NCBI GenBank assembly: GCA_018713605.1
Contig: DVOM01000001.1
Coordinates: forward strand, 1-64,000
Length of the DNA stretch: 64,000 bases
Source of the DNA: Scatacola_A faecigallinarum
GTDB lineage: Bacteria > Pseudomonadota > Alphaproteobacteria > RF32 > CAG-239
Reading direction: 5' to 3'
A model generated the notes under the pieces. The model made no database searches and had not been told where the DNA came from. It saw only the letters and a list, made by a program, of their open reading frames with translations. Shown here piece after piece: positions 8,558 to 17,804 of this stretch. The position numbers and the translations under genes were made by a program. How positions within the stretch are numbered: the first letter of the stretch is position 1; every line of letters starts with the position of its first letter.

Positions 8558-10472
8558 ATTTCAGGTAGTTCTCCAGAATTCCCGGCGTCAGTAGCTGCGG
8601 CAAAATTACATAATTATCGCCTTCGCCGTTATAATAAACATATAACGGAATGGAATTGCGGCCGTAATAGGCCAATGACTGGGCTATTTCCGCGCTTCGG
8701 CTGGTCCAGTCCGCTTTAAAAGCCTGAATCTTTCCGGTCCGAACCAAACGTTCAAATTCTTTAGACTGCAAAGCGATCTTCTCATTGGCCAGACAGGTAA
8801 TGCACCACTTTGCTGTAAAGTCGATAAAGACTTTTTCGCCGGAAGCAACCGCCTGCGCAACAATATCGCGGTTATATGTCCGCCACAAGACTTCCCGGAC
8901 TTTCTCCCCGCGATTAGCTTCTATCTGGCTGAAAAGTACCCAAAACAACCACATAATGGTCAGAAAAACCGGAATTGCAAAGATTTTTTTCAAAATGTCC
9001 ATCCACTTTCCCGGCTTGGGAAGAAAACGATGTATAAACTTCGGAAACAGTCCGGCCAAAGCAAAGGGCAGGGCATAACCGACGCTCAGGGCCAGAAAAA
9101 CCGGATAATAAACGTAAATCGGCTTGGCTAACGTATAACCGATGGCTATTCCCATAAACGGCCCGGTACAGGGGCTGGCTATCAGCACGGCAAAAAAACC
9201 GGTCATAAACGCGTTTATCTTCTGCCTTCTGAAAGAAATTCGTCCTACGCGGCCGGCAAAAGGATTGCGCAGACTGACAATATCCAGCAGCATAAGGAAA
9301 ATTATCGTAAAGATAACAATCATAACGCCGACAAAAACCGGCGACTGCAGTTGAAATCCCCAGCCGATTTGCTCGCCGGTGGAACGCAGCCAAACCAGTA
9401 TCGTGGCAATCAGAAAAAATGAAGATACGACACCCAGAAAATAAAGAAGGGATTCGACCCGCGCCTTATATTTGTTATACGGACTTTGCGCCAGCGAAAT
9501 AACCTTAATCGTCAAAATCGGAAAAATGCACGGCATCAGATTCAGAATAAGCCCGCCGGCAAAAGCCATCAGCATTATCAGCCAAAGGCCTCTGGATTCA
9601 TAATCGACCGGTTCGTAAACGTCCAGATTTTTTCCTGCCTCCAAGGTCAGTTCATAGCCCGTGTCGCCGTCGGCATAATCCAGCAGCAAAACGCCGGACA
9701 GTTCGTCGAAATCGCCGTTTTCCAGCGGAATCTCCAGCGAAAGGCGGCCGTTTCCATCGTAACCGGCCGTTTGTTCGGCTGTATTGACGATAACGTTTTT
9801 CTGATGCGGAATAAAAAGAATTTTCTTTACGTTTTCGGCAAAATCAAAACCGCGGCTGTCAATGTTTATCAACAGCCGGTTTCCGTCTTTGACTTCATAA
9901 AGGGCCTTCCAGTCGGGACGATGCGAAAAACGCGGTTTTGCCGCTGCTGCTTCGGCGGCCCATTCCTGTGAAATCTCCGTCAACCGGTTGGTTACCGGCA
10001 GCATGAAGTTAAGCTTAACCGTTTCGGGAACACAGACATCTTTGCAGGCCAGCCACGAAACGACTGCCGAGAAATATTTCCGGCTTCCTTCGGGCAGACT
10101 TTCCGGCTGCGGTTTTATTTTTGTGCGCAAATAAGCCACGTCGCCGTAACCGTATTGTACCAAACCGTCAAACATAAACTTCTGAGGTCGGCTCAAAACC
10201 GGCTCTTCGACAACATATCCCTCCGGAAGCTGCCATTTTACCTGCGTCGAAAGCCCGGCATCGCCCGGATTGCTCCAGTAAGTATGCCAATCGTCATGCA
10301 TCTGCAGACGGATAAGCACGTCAATATCCTGCGTCGGATTCACTTTTTCGCTGCTGGTTATGACCGAGGCGGTAACTTTGTCGGTTTCATTTTCCGCAGT
10401 CGCGGCAACCGCTTCCGAAAAGAACAGAAAAACCGCCAGAAACAGTGCCAGACTCAAGCTTCCCTTAGCCAT
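8556..10472 (-). CDS. thiol:disulfide interchange protein, DsbD/ScsB type
   Basis: Inner-membrane reductant conduit of 638 aa that carries electrons from cytoplasmic thioredoxin to periplasmic partners. Domains in order: signal peptide (1-23); periplasmic domain with the redox pair C143/C147 in CKDVCVP; about eight membrane helices with paired cysteines in LMPCIFP and ASPCTGP; and a C-terminal thioredoxin domain with active site C557-I-T-C560 in KWCITC. The length suits the family. The gene overlaps the preceding CDP-alcohol phosphotransferase by 8 bases, so the two are probably co-expressed. Confidence 0.9.
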   Translation of the reverse strand: MAKGSLSLALFLAVFLFFSEAVAATAENETDKVTASVITSSEKVNPTQDIDVLIRLQMHDDWHTYWSNPGDAGLSTQVKWQLPEGYVVEEPVLSRPQKFMFDGLVQYGYGDVAYLRTKIKPQPESLPEGSRKYFSAVVSWLACKDVCVPETVKLNFMLPVTNRLTEISQEWAAEAAAAKPRFSHRPDWKALYEVKDGNRLLINIDSRGFDFAENVKKILFIPHQKNVIVNTAEQTAGYDGNGRLSLEIPLENGDFDELSGVLLLDYADGDTGYELTLEAGKNLDVYEPVDYESRGLWLIMLMAFAGGLILNLMPCIFPILTIKVISLAQSPYNKYKARVESLLYFLGVVSSFFLIATILVWLRSTGEQIGWGFQLQSPVFVGVMIVIFTIIFLMLLDIVSLRNPFAGRVGRISFRRQKINAFMTGFFAVLIASPCTGPFMGIAIGYTLAKPIYVYYPVFLALSVGYALPFALAGLFPKFIHRFLPKPGKWMDILKKIFAIPVFLTIMWLFWVLFSQIEANRGEKVREVLWRTYNRDIVAQAVASGEKVFIDFTAKWCITCLANEKIALQSKEFERLVRTGKIQAFKADWTSRSAEIAQSLAYYGRNSIPLYVYYNGEGDNYVILPQLLTPGILENYLK

Positions 10473-11199
10473 TGTTGTTTTTCTTTTTCGCTTTCAGCGC
10501 TATGACAAAATTGTAATAAGCCGCGGCAATCACGCTCAGAGCCTTAACCAGGCTCAAAACGCCGAGGATAATGGCAATCGGCATAAACCAGCCCGGAACG
10601 ATACACAGGACGACCAGAGCCGTAAAGGTTTCAAATCCCTGAGCAAAGCCTCCGAGATAAAAAGGCGATTGATTCAGATTCAGCTTTTCGGCAGAGTTGT
10701 TTTTATAGGCAACAACCGCATAAGCCAGCAGGGCACAGGAAGAAGCCGCAAAGGCAAACAGCAGGAAACCGGCGGCAACGGCGTTGTCATACGGATTGGC
10801 AAGCGCAAAGCCGAAAATAACCCCTGCATAGAAAATATAATCCAGAGCAGCGTCAAGAAAAATGCCGAAGTCTGTCACTTCCGAATGGCGGGCAATTACA
10901 CCGTCAAGAGCGTCAAAAGCCCTGTTGACGAGAATACAGAACAATGCGTAGCCATACATTTCCATTGCCAGAAAATTAATGGCAAAAATGCCGATGACAA
11001 ATCCCGAAACCGAAACCAGATTTGCGGAAATGCCGCTCCGGCTGAAGTTTTTTCCCGCCAAGTCGAAAAATCTGTAAATAAAACCGTAAATTTTCTTGAA
11101 AAAACCGGCAATCTGGGCAGACATCTCCTTGATTCTCAGTTCTTCAAGCTTATCTCCGATACGAAGATTGTTTTTTATTGATTTAATTTTATCCAGCAT
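10465..11199 (-). CDS. CDP-alcohol phosphatidyltransferase family protein
   Basis: Membrane enzyme of 244 aa that would transfer a phosphoalcohol from a CDP-linked donor in phospholipid synthesis. The family motif is D-A-L-D-G-V-I-A-R followed by G-I-F-L-D-A-A-L-D, with seven rather than eight residues between AR and G, as in one subfamily. About six membrane helices are visible. I choose the ATG at 11199, which has GAAAGG about 8 bases upstream; an upstream in-frame ATG at 11250 has no ribosome site. The acceptor alcohol is unknown. Confidence 0.78.
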   Translation of the reverse strand: MLDKIKSIKNNLRIGDKLEELRIKEMSAQIAGFFKKIYGFIYRFFDLAGKNFSRSGISANLVSVSGFVIGIFAINFLAMEMYGYALFCILVNRAFDALDGVIARHSEVTDFGIFLDAALDYIFYAGVIFGFALANPYDNAVAAGFLLFAFAASSCALLAYAVVAYKNNSAEKLNLNQSPFYLGGFAQGFETFTALVVLCIVPGWFMPIAIILGVLSLVKALSVIAAAYYNFVIALKAKKKNNNG

Positions 11200-11297
11200 A
11201 TTATAATTACCTTTCGAAAAATTGACGGATACGTTTAAATATAAACACAAAATTTATTTAAAGTAAAACAGCTTCGGCAACAGGGTGTAAAACATAT

Positions 11298-12311
11298 ATG
11301 AGAATTCTTCGCTACTTTTCAATATTCTTCGTCCTCGGTTACGCCGCCTGGTATTTTTATGCGGGCGACAAACCGTATCAGAGCATCAGCGGACAGACGA
11401 TGGGAACCTATTACAACGTTAAAATACGTACGCGGAAAGAAGACAACATGCTGCCGCAGAAAATCAGACAGCGCCTTGACGAACTGAATCGGGAAATGTC
11501 CGTTTTCGATTCTGAGTCGGAAATCAGCCGGCTAAACAACGCCAAAGCCGGCGAGTGGATAGATCTTTCGCCCGAAATGTCAAAAGTCATGAAAGATTCG
11601 GCAAAAATCTGGCGCCTCAGCGGCGGCGCCTTTGACCCGACCGTCGGCAGACTTGTCGACCTGTGGGGATTCGGGGCTTCAGTGCCAAAAAAAGCGCCTT
11701 CGGAAACAGAAATTAAAGAAGTGCTGAAATATACCGGTTTTGACAAGCTGAAATTTGCCGACGGCTATTCCCGCGTAAAAAAGAGCAACGACAATATTTA
11801 CATCAATCTTTCCGCCATTGCCAAAGGCTACGGCGTCGACCGCATCGCCAAGCTTCTGGAAGACGAAGGCTACACGGATTTTGTCGTTGAAATCGGCGGC
11901 GAAGTCGTTGCCCGCGGCAGCCGCTCCGAAGAGGAAAAAGGTTGGAAAATCGGTGTTGTCAAACCTTCCGAAACACCGGAAACCGCATTTGTTGCCGATT
12001 TGAGAAACGCGGCGGTCGCCACCTCGGGCGATTATCGCAACTACTATTACAAAGACGGCAAAAAATATTCGCATACCATTTCGCCCAAAAGCGGTTATCC
12101 GGTAGAACACAATCTGGCTTCGGTTACCGTCTTCGACGACAACTGCATGGATGCCGACGCTCTGGCGACCGCTGCCATGTCCATGGGCGAAACGAAGGCG
12201 CTGAAATTTGCCGCCGACAACAATCTGGCGCTTGTCATGTTCGTCCGTGAGGAAGACGGCAGCCTTAAAACGCTGGTCTCGGACAAAGCCAGAAAAATAT
12301 TGGGAGAATAA
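11298..12311 (+). CDS. apbE: FAD:protein FMN transferase
   Basis: ApbE (337 aa) attaches FMN covalently to threonines of flavoproteins, including RnfG and RnfD. N-terminal membrane anchor at about residues 4-22. Family motifs seen: the SGGAFDPTVGRLVDLWGFG region near residue 115 and a C-terminal D-A-D-A-L-A-T-A-A-M-S-M-G stretch that binds the metal. No lipobox is visible, so it is anchored by a helix rather than a lipid. It directly precedes rseC and the rnf operon, so it most likely serves the Rnf complex. The start at 11298 gives a normal-length protein. Confidence 0.93.
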   Translation: MRILRYFSIFFVLGYAAWYFYAGDKPYQSISGQTMGTYYNVKIRTRKEDNMLPQKIRQRLDELNREMSVFDSESEISRLNNAKAGEWIDLSPEMSKVMKDSAKIWRLSGGAFDPTVGRLVDLWGFGASVPKKAPSETEIKEVLKYTGFDKLKFADGYSRVKKSNDNIYINLSAIAKGYGVDRIAKLLEDEGYTDFVVEIGGEVVARGSRSEEEKGWKIGVVKPSETPETAFVADLRNAAVATSGDYRNYYYKDGKKYSHTISPKSGYPVEHNLASVTVFDDNCMDADALATAAMSMGETKALKFAADNNLALVMFVREEDGSLKTLVSDKARKILGE

Positions 12312-12314
12312 ACC

Positions 12315-12725
12315 TTGTCAGTCATTGAACATTCGGCAACCGTTACCGCCGTCGACGGCGAAACCGTAACGGTCGAAATTGCTTCCCGGTCAGCCTGTGC
12401 GACCTGCTGTCTGAAAGACGGCTGCGGCATATTCGACTGCCGCCTTCACAGCCTGCAAATATATTCGCCGACCCCTGAACGCTATCAACCCGGTCAGACC
12501 GTTATGGTCGCCATTGCCGAGAACCGGGGCTGGGCGGCCGTACTTTTCGCCTATGTTCTGCCATTGATACTGGTTTTGTCGACACTTGCCGTTACCTGGA
12601 TATTTACCGCCGACGAAACTGCCGCCGCAATATACAGCCTGACGATTCTCATACCGTACTATCTGGTTCTGAGGCTGTTTCATAAAAGCTTTACACGCCG
12701 TTTCAGCTTCAAAATCAGGGATTGA
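12315..12725 (+). CDS. rseC: RseC/MucC-like protein (SoxR-reducing system type)
   Basis: Membrane protein of 136 aa starting with TTG, three bases after apbE. It has a cysteine cluster C-A-T-C-C-L-K-D-G-C-G near residues 30-40 and two membrane helices (about 75-95 and 100-118), the layout of RseC. In E. coli RseC works with the Rsx/Rnf complex to keep SoxR reduced; placement between apbE and rnfB fits an Rnf-linked redox role. A link to SoxR is not shown here. Confidence 0.8.
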   Translation: MSVIEHSATVTAVDGETVTVEIASRSACATCCLKDGCGIFDCRLHSLQIYSPTPERYQPGQTVMVAIAENRGWAAVLFAYVLPLILVLSTLAVTWIFTADETAAAIYSLTILIPYYLVLRLFHKSFTRRFSFKIRD

Positions 12726-12823
12726 AGCGCTTTATTTTGGGTGTAAGCGGCAGATTTTGCTTTGTTTACATAAAAAATGTGTTATTTTTTGAGCATTATG
12801 GTGTAACGGAGAAAACTCTTTTT

Positions 12824-13675
12824 ATGTCAGCTTTAATCATTTCTAACATTTTGATTTTGGGCGGCACCGCTTTGGCGGCCGCCATTGTCCTTTATATCGT
12901 TTCGCAGAAGTTCCGGGTAGAGGAAAACCCTAAAATTGCCAAAATCGAGGCCTTGCTGCCCGGCGCCAACTGCGGCGCCTGCGGCAAAGCCGGCTGCCAC
13001 GCCTTTGCCGTAGCCTGCGCCAACAGCAGCAAAGAACAGTTCAAAGAACTGTTCTGCACGGCCGGAGGAAAGGAGGTCATGGACAAAGTCGCCGCCGAAC
13101 TCGGTTATGTCGCTGCGGCAAGAGAGCCGACCGTCGCCGTGCTCAAATGCAACGGAACCTGCCAAAATGCGCCGGACAAAGTTGTCTATACCGGCATGAA
13201 AAGCTGCCGAATGGCCGCCCGCGTTTCCGTCGGCCGCAGCGGCTGTCCCAACGGCTGTCTTCGTTTCGGAGACTGTGTCCGGGCTTGCCCGTTCGGCGCT
13301 ATCCGCCTGGACGAAACCACGGGAATTCCGGTTGTTGACGAAAACAAATGCACGTCTTGCGGCGCCTGCGTGCGCACTTGCCCCCGCGGCCTGTATGAAA
13401 TCCGCCCTAAAGGTAAAAACGGCGTCCGCGTTTACGTTGCCTGCAGCAACACGCAAAAGGGAGCTCTGGCCCGCAAAAACTGCAAAGCGGCCTGTATTGC
13501 CTGCATGAAATGCGTCAAAATCTGTCCGGATGTCCGGATCGAAAACAATCTTTCCTATATTCCGCCCGCCGTTTCGGCTGACGAGTTCGGTACGCGGCTG
13601 GCCGAAGCCTGTCCGACCGGCGCCATCATCTGCACCGGCGGCAAAACATCAACCGAGGCAGAAAATGAGCAATAA
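12824..13675 (+). CDS. rnfB: Rnf complex subunit B, iron-sulfur protein
   Basis: RnfB (283 aa) passes electrons from ferredoxin into the Rnf complex. N-terminal membrane helix (about residues 2-25); a 4Fe-4S domain with G-A-N-C-G-A-C-G-K-A-G-C near residue 50; then ferredoxin-type clusters (CVRACP, CTSCGACVRTCP, CIACMKCVKICP). I take ATG 12824 as the start, because residue 1 then begins the anchor and GGAG lies upstream; an in-frame ATG at 12722 would add 34 odd residues. It is longer than E. coli RsxB, with extra C-terminal cluster ligands. It overlaps rnfC by 11 bases. Confidence 0.93.
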   Translation: MSALIISNILILGGTALAAAIVLYIVSQKFRVEENPKIAKIEALLPGANCGACGKAGCHAFAVACANSSKEQFKELFCTAGGKEVMDKVAAELGYVAAAREPTVAVLKCNGTCQNAPDKVVYTGMKSCRMAARVSVGRSGCPNGCLRFGDCVRACPFGAIRLDETTGIPVVDENKCTSCGACVRTCPRGLYEIRPKGKNGVRVYVACSNTQKGALARKNCKAACIACMKCVKICPDVRIENNLSYIPPAVSADEFGTRLAEACPTGAIICTGGKTSTEAENEQ

Positions 13676-14987
13676 AAAAACTTTTACCATCGGCGGCATT
13701 CACCCCGATAAACACAAAATTACCGCGGACAGGCCGATTGAAGACGCCGGACTGCCCGAAACCGTCTACATCCCGGTCAAACAGCATATCGGCAGCCCGG
13801 CAAAGATTCTGGTGGCCAAAGGCGATAAAGTTCGGGTCGGCACGCTGTTGGCCGATGCCGACGGCATTGTCTCCGCCGACGTTCATTCCTCCGTTTCCGG
13901 CGAAGTTCTGAAAGTGGAAGAAATAGAAGGCGAATTCGGCTATTTGGAACAAATGATAACCATCAGGGTTGAAGGCGACGAATGGGAACCTTCCATTGAC
14001 CGCACGCCCGGCATCGTTCGCGAAATTGGCGCCTCTCCTGAAGAAATTATAGCCAAAATCCGCGAAGCCGGCATTGTCGGCATGGGCGGGGCAGGGTATC
14101 CGACCCCGATTAAAACCGCCGTTCCCGCCGACAAAAAAGTCGACTGTCTGATTGTCAATGGTATTGAGTGTGAACCGTACCTGACAGCCGACGACCGGCT
14201 GATGGTTGAAAAAGCGGAACAGATTATCGTCGGCGCCAAAATACTCAACAAGGCTCTGGGCATTCAAAACGCAATCATCGCCGTTGACGAAAACAAACCG
14301 GCCGCAATTGAAGCTTTGCGCAAAATTACCCGTTCTTACGTCGGCGTCAACGTACAGGTTATGAAAACCAAATATCCGCAAGGCGCCGAAAAACAACTGA
14401 TTGAAGCCGTTACGGGCAGGGAGGTGCCTTCAGGAAAACTGCCGGCCGATGTCGGCTGCATCGTCCAGAATGTCGGCACTGTCAATGCCGTTTACGAGGC
14501 TGTTCAGAAAAACAAGCCGTTGTTTGAGCGCGTTGTTACCGTCAGCGGCGACGCTGCCGAAACGCCTTCCAACTTTATGGTTCGCATCGGTACTCCTGCA
14601 TCGTTTCTCATCAGCAAAGTGCACGGCAATCCGGCCGAAATCGGCAAAATCATTTTCGGCGGCCCGATGATGGGCACTTCCGCCGTTAATATCAACGCCC
14701 CGATAACCAAGCTCAGTTCCGGCATCCTGCTGTTTAAGGACGATATTTCGTTCAAACCGGAAGAAACGGTCTGCATTCGCTGCGGCAAATGTGTCGAAGC
14801 CTGTCCGGTCGGCCTTATGCCTTTTGCCATCGCCTCGCAGGTTCGCGACGGAGACTATCATGAAATGAAGAAACTTCATGTTCTGGACTGTATCGAATGC
14901 GGTTCCTGCGCTTATATATGTCCGGCGCGCGTCCCGCTTTTGGATTATTGCAAACTCGGCAAATATGAACTGAAAAAATCAAAATAA
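13665..14987 (+). CDS. rnfC: Rnf complex subunit C
   Basis: RnfC (440 aa) is the soluble NADH- and flavin-binding subunit at the membrane face. It has the G-M-G-G-A-G-Y-P-T nucleotide-binding motif near residue 145 and two 4Fe-4S sites, CIRCGKCVEACP and CIECGSCAYICP, near the C-terminus. ATG 13665 overlaps the rnfB stop (ATGAGCAATAA), implying coupled translation; longer in-frame starts lie inside rnfB and are rejected. It lacks the long repeat tail of E. coli RsxC. Confidence 0.95.
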   Translation: MSNKKTFTIGGIHPDKHKITADRPIEDAGLPETVYIPVKQHIGSPAKILVAKGDKVRVGTLLADADGIVSADVHSSVSGEVLKVEEIEGEFGYLEQMITIRVEGDEWEPSIDRTPGIVREIGASPEEIIAKIREAGIVGMGGAGYPTPIKTAVPADKKVDCLIVNGIECEPYLTADDRLMVEKAEQIIVGAKILNKALGIQNAIIAVDENKPAAIEALRKITRSYVGVNVQVMKTKYPQGAEKQLIEAVTGREVPSGKLPADVGCIVQNVGTVNAVYEAVQKNKPLFERVVTVSGDAAETPSNFMVRIGTPASFLISKVHGNPAEIGKIIFGGPMMGTSAVNINAPITKLSSGILLFKDDISFKPEETVCIRCGKCVEACPVGLMPFAIASQVRDGDYHEMKKLHVLDCIECGSCAYICPARVPLLDYCKLGKYELKKSK

Positions 14988-14998
14988 GGCTTGTGACT

Positions 14999-15991
14999 AT
15001 GCTCAAAATATCTACCGCTCCGCACATCAATTCTCCGCAGGATACCCGCAGCATCATGCTTGACGTCATCATCGCGCTGTTGCCGGCTTTGGCCGCGGCC
15101 TTGCTCATTTTCGGACTGGGCGCGCTGATTGTCGTGCTTACCGCCGTCGCCGGCTGTGTCGCCTTTGAATATCTGACCTGCCGCTATGTCCTGAAAACCG
15201 CTCCGACCACAGGCAACCTGTCCGCCGTCGTTACCGGCCTGCTTCTGGCTTTTAATCTGCCGTCAAACATGCCGGTCTGGATGACGCTCGTCGGTTGTTT
15301 CGTCGCTGTCGTCATTGCCAAGATGGCTTTTGGCGGTTTGGGCAAAAACGTCTTCAATCCGGCATTGGTCGGACGTGTCTTTTTGTTCATTTCCTTTCCG
15401 GTGCAGATGACCAGCTGGCCGAAACCGGATTTTCTGAACTTTTTGAACGCCGACGCCGAAACGGGGGCAACGACGCTCGGTATCCTCAAACATATTGACG
15501 CCGAAAGTTCGGCAACCAAACTGACCGGCAGCCTGTCAGAGCTTCCCGGCTACTGGCAGATGTTTGTCGGCTATACCGGCGGCTGCATTGGCGAAGTTTC
15601 GGCACTGGCGCTGCTTCTCGGTTTTGCCTGGCTGCTCTGGCGGCGAATCATTACCTGGCACATTCCTTTTTACTATGTTGCAACAGTCTTCATCTTTACA
15701 AGTATTATATGGCTGCATACCGGCAACATTCAGGTTGAACCGATAACCCAGCTGCTTTCCGGCGGACTGCTGCTTGGCGCAATTTTTATGGCAACCGATT
15801 ATGTTACGACTCCGATGAGCCGCAAAGGACAGATCGTCTTTGCCGTCGGCTGCGGCATTCTGACCGTCATTATCCGCCGCTGGAGCGCTTATCCCGAAGG
15901 CGTTTCTTTCGCCATCCTGATTATGAACGCTTTTGTTCCGCTGATAGACTACTTTACCGTTCCGCGCGTTTTTGGCACAGGGAGAAAATAA
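14999..15991 (+). CDS. rnfD: Rnf complex subunit D
   Basis: RnfD (330 aa) is a membrane subunit with about nine helices that carries covalently bound FMN. The T-G-A-T motif in the ETGATTL segment (about residues 156-162) is the expected flavinylation site for ApbE. AAGG lies 9 bases before ATG 14999, better spaced than for an in-frame GTG at 14993. It follows rnfC and abuts rnfG directly. Confidence 0.94.
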   Translation: MLKISTAPHINSPQDTRSIMLDVIIALLPALAAALLIFGLGALIVVLTAVAGCVAFEYLTCRYVLKTAPTTGNLSAVVTGLLLAFNLPSNMPVWMTLVGCFVAVVIAKMAFGGLGKNVFNPALVGRVFLFISFPVQMTSWPKPDFLNFLNADAETGATTLGILKHIDAESSATKLTGSLSELPGYWQMFVGYTGGCIGEVSALALLLGFAWLLWRRIITWHIPFYYVATVFIFTSIIWLHTGNIQVEPITQLLSGGLLLGAIFMATDYVTTPMSRKGQIVFAVGCGILTVIIRRWSAYPEGVSFAILIMNAFVPLIDYFTVPRVFGTGRK

Positions 15992-16582
15992 ATGGCAGAA
16001 AAACAGCCTCTTAAATCAAACCTTTTCAATATGACCGCGGCTTTGGTCATCGTCTGCACGCTGTCTGCCCTGATATTGGCCTATGTCCACCGCAAAACCG
16101 AGGCGCCGATTAAAGCGGTCAAAGATAACCTTGAACTCCGCGCCATTGCCGAAATCGTCCCCGAAGGATTTGACAACAATCCTTTTGCGGAAAGAACCCA
16201 CATTGCCACCTCGGATAACAAACGCCTGACAATGTATCCGGTTCGCCGTGACGGCAAAATCGTCGCTCTGGCCATCAAATCCTATACCAACAGGGGCTTT
16301 GGCGGCAAAATGGAGATAATGGTCGGTTTCACTCTGGACGGCAGCATCAGCGGCTACAAGCTCATCGACCACAAGGAAACGCCCGGTCTCGGAACCAAGG
16401 TCGCCGACGAAGCTTTCGCCGGCCAATTTAAAGGACTGAATCCGGACAAGATTGATTTCCGGGTCAAAAAAGACGGCGGCGACATCGACGCCGTAACCGC
16501 GGCAACCATCAGTTCCCGCGCGGTCATTGACGCCATTCAGCGCGCTTACGACGCATACACAACTTTTTCAGCAGGAATTTAA
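15992..16582 (+). CDS. rnfG: Rnf complex subunit G, FMN-binding
   Basis: RnfG (196 aa) has one N-terminal membrane helix and a periplasmic FMN-binding domain. The flavin attachment region reads D-A-V-T-A-A-T-I-S-S near residue 168, so the usual G of S/T-G-A-T is an A; the acceptor threonine is kept. A conserved E-T-P-G-L-G-T motif lies upstream near residue 130. The start codon follows the rnfD stop without a gap. Confidence 0.93.
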   Translation: MAEKQPLKSNLFNMTAALVIVCTLSALILAYVHRKTEAPIKAVKDNLELRAIAEIVPEGFDNNPFAERTHIATSDNKRLTMYPVRRDGKIVALAIKSYTNRGFGGKMEIMVGFTLDGSISGYKLIDHKETPGLGTKVADEAFAGQFKGLNPDKIDFRVKKDGGDIDAVTAATISSRAVIDAIQRAYDAYTTFSAGI

Positions 16583-16585
16583 ATC

Positions 16586-17182
16586 ATGAGTTCGCAAAGT
16601 GTTCAAAACCTGACCCGCGGCATTATCCGCGAAAATCCGACCTTTGTAATGCTTCTCGGCATGTGTCCGACGCTGGGCGTTACCACCTCTGCCGGCAACG
16701 GCCTCGGCATGGGGCTGGCGACGCTGTTTGTGCTAATTCTTTCCAATTCGGCCATTTCTCTGGTCAAAAATCTCATTCCTGCCATGGTGCGCATTCCGTG
16801 CTATATTGTCATCATTGCCTCATTTGTAACCGTGGTTGACCTGCTGATGGCCGCATATCTGCCTGAACTCCACGCGCAGCTGGGCATATTCATACCCCTG
16901 ATTGTCGTCAACTGTATCATTCTCGGCCGCGCCGAAGCCTTTGCCGCCAAAAACAGTCTGTTTCAGTCCGTTCTTGACGCTGTCGGCATGGGGCTTGGGT
17001 TCACGCTCGGTCTGACGTCGCTCGGCATTGTTCGCGAAATCCTTGGCTCCTATTCCGTTTTCGGCTGGAGTTTTGCCGGCGAGGGGACTTATCCGCTGCT
17101 GCTGTTCATCATGCCGCCCGGCGCTTTCATCGCTTTGGCCGGACTGATTATCGTCTTCAACAAACTGCGGGGAGTAAAATAA
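16586..17182 (+). CDS. rnfE: Rnf complex subunit E
   Basis: RnfE (198 aa) is a six-helix membrane subunit paralogous to RnfA; together they form the central iron-sulfur-containing core of the complex. The sequence has the family start N-P-T-F-V-M-L-L-G-M-C-P-T-L, with the conserved Cys, and I-V-V-N-C-I-I-L-G-R-A-E-A-F-A. It is three bases after rnfG and abuts rnfA. Confidence 0.95.
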   Translation: MSSQSVQNLTRGIIRENPTFVMLLGMCPTLGVTTSAGNGLGMGLATLFVLILSNSAISLVKNLIPAMVRIPCYIVIIASFVTVVDLLMAAYLPELHAQLGIFIPLIVVNCIILGRAEAFAAKNSLFQSVLDAVGMGLGFTLGLTSLGIVREILGSYSVFGWSFAGEGTYPLLLFIMPPGAFIALAGLIIVFNKLRGVK

Positions 17183-17758
17183 ATGAGCTATCTGATGATT
17201 TTTATCGCCGCCATTTTTGTAAACAACATCGTCCTGTCACAGTTTTTGGGCATTTGTCCGTTTCTCGGCGTATCGAAGAAAATATCCACCGCGCTCGGCA
17301 TGGGTTTTGCGGTCATGTTCGTCATGACACTGTCGGCAATCGTTACTTTCCTGATATATTACAAGCTGTTGGTTCCCAATAACCTGACCTTCATGATAAC
17401 CGTCGTTTTCATTCTGGTCATTGCCTCGCTGGTGCAGATGGTCGAAATTATTCTCAAAAAAGTTTCGCCGCCGCTGTATCAGGCTTTGGGCATTTTCCTG
17501 CCGCTGATAACGACCAACTGTGCCGTTCTGGGCGTTGCCATTCTGGCCATTCAGAAAAATTTCGGACTGCTGTCTTCCGTCTGCTACGGACTGGCCAACG
17601 CCATGGGGTTTACGCTGGCCATTGTTCTGTTTGCCGGCTTGCGGGAAAGGATGTCGCGCACCAGGCTTCCCGCCGCGGTTAAAGGCGCTCCCATAGCTCT
17701 GCTGACGGCAGGCCTGCTGTCCATGGCCTTTATGGGGTTTGCCGGCATTGGCCACTGA
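17183..17758 (+). CDS. rnfA: Rnf complex subunit A
   Basis: RnfA (191 aa) is a six-helix subunit paired with RnfE. Conserved parts: N-N-I-V-L-S-Q-F-L-G-I-C-P-F-L-G-V-S near the N-terminus and the T-T-N-C-A-V-L-G segment in the middle, each with a cysteine that holds the intramembrane cluster. It closes the operon (order B-C-D-G-E-A), followed at once by a strong terminator. Confidence 0.95.
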   Translation: MSYLMIFIAAIFVNNIVLSQFLGICPFLGVSKKISTALGMGFAVMFVMTLSAIVTFLIYYKLLVPNNLTFMITVVFILVIASLVQMVEIILKKVSPPLYQALGIFLPLITTNCAVLGVAILAIQKNFGLLSSVCYGLANAMGFTLAIVLFAGLRERMSRTRLPAAVKGAPIALLTAGLLSMAFMGFAGIGH

Positions 17759-17760
17759 TT

Positions 17761-17804
17761 AAAAAAAAGGGTTCCGATCATAAATGAACGGAACCCTTTT
17801 TTTT
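17761..17804. terminator. bidirectional terminator after rnfA
   Basis: GGGTTCCG and CGGAACCC arms flanked by eight A and eight T residues, between rnfA and the convergent hypothetical gene. Confidence 0.9.

Noticed and set aside
10360..11181. Long + strand frame (273 codons) opposite the CDP-alcohol phosphotransferase
   Set aside because: Antisense shadow; the minus strand encodes the D-x-x-D-G-x-x-A-R enzyme motif and DsbD start.
12722..12823. Longer N-terminus for RnfB
   Set aside because: The extra 34 residues are unlike RnfB, and the membrane anchor begins exactly at the ATG at 12824.
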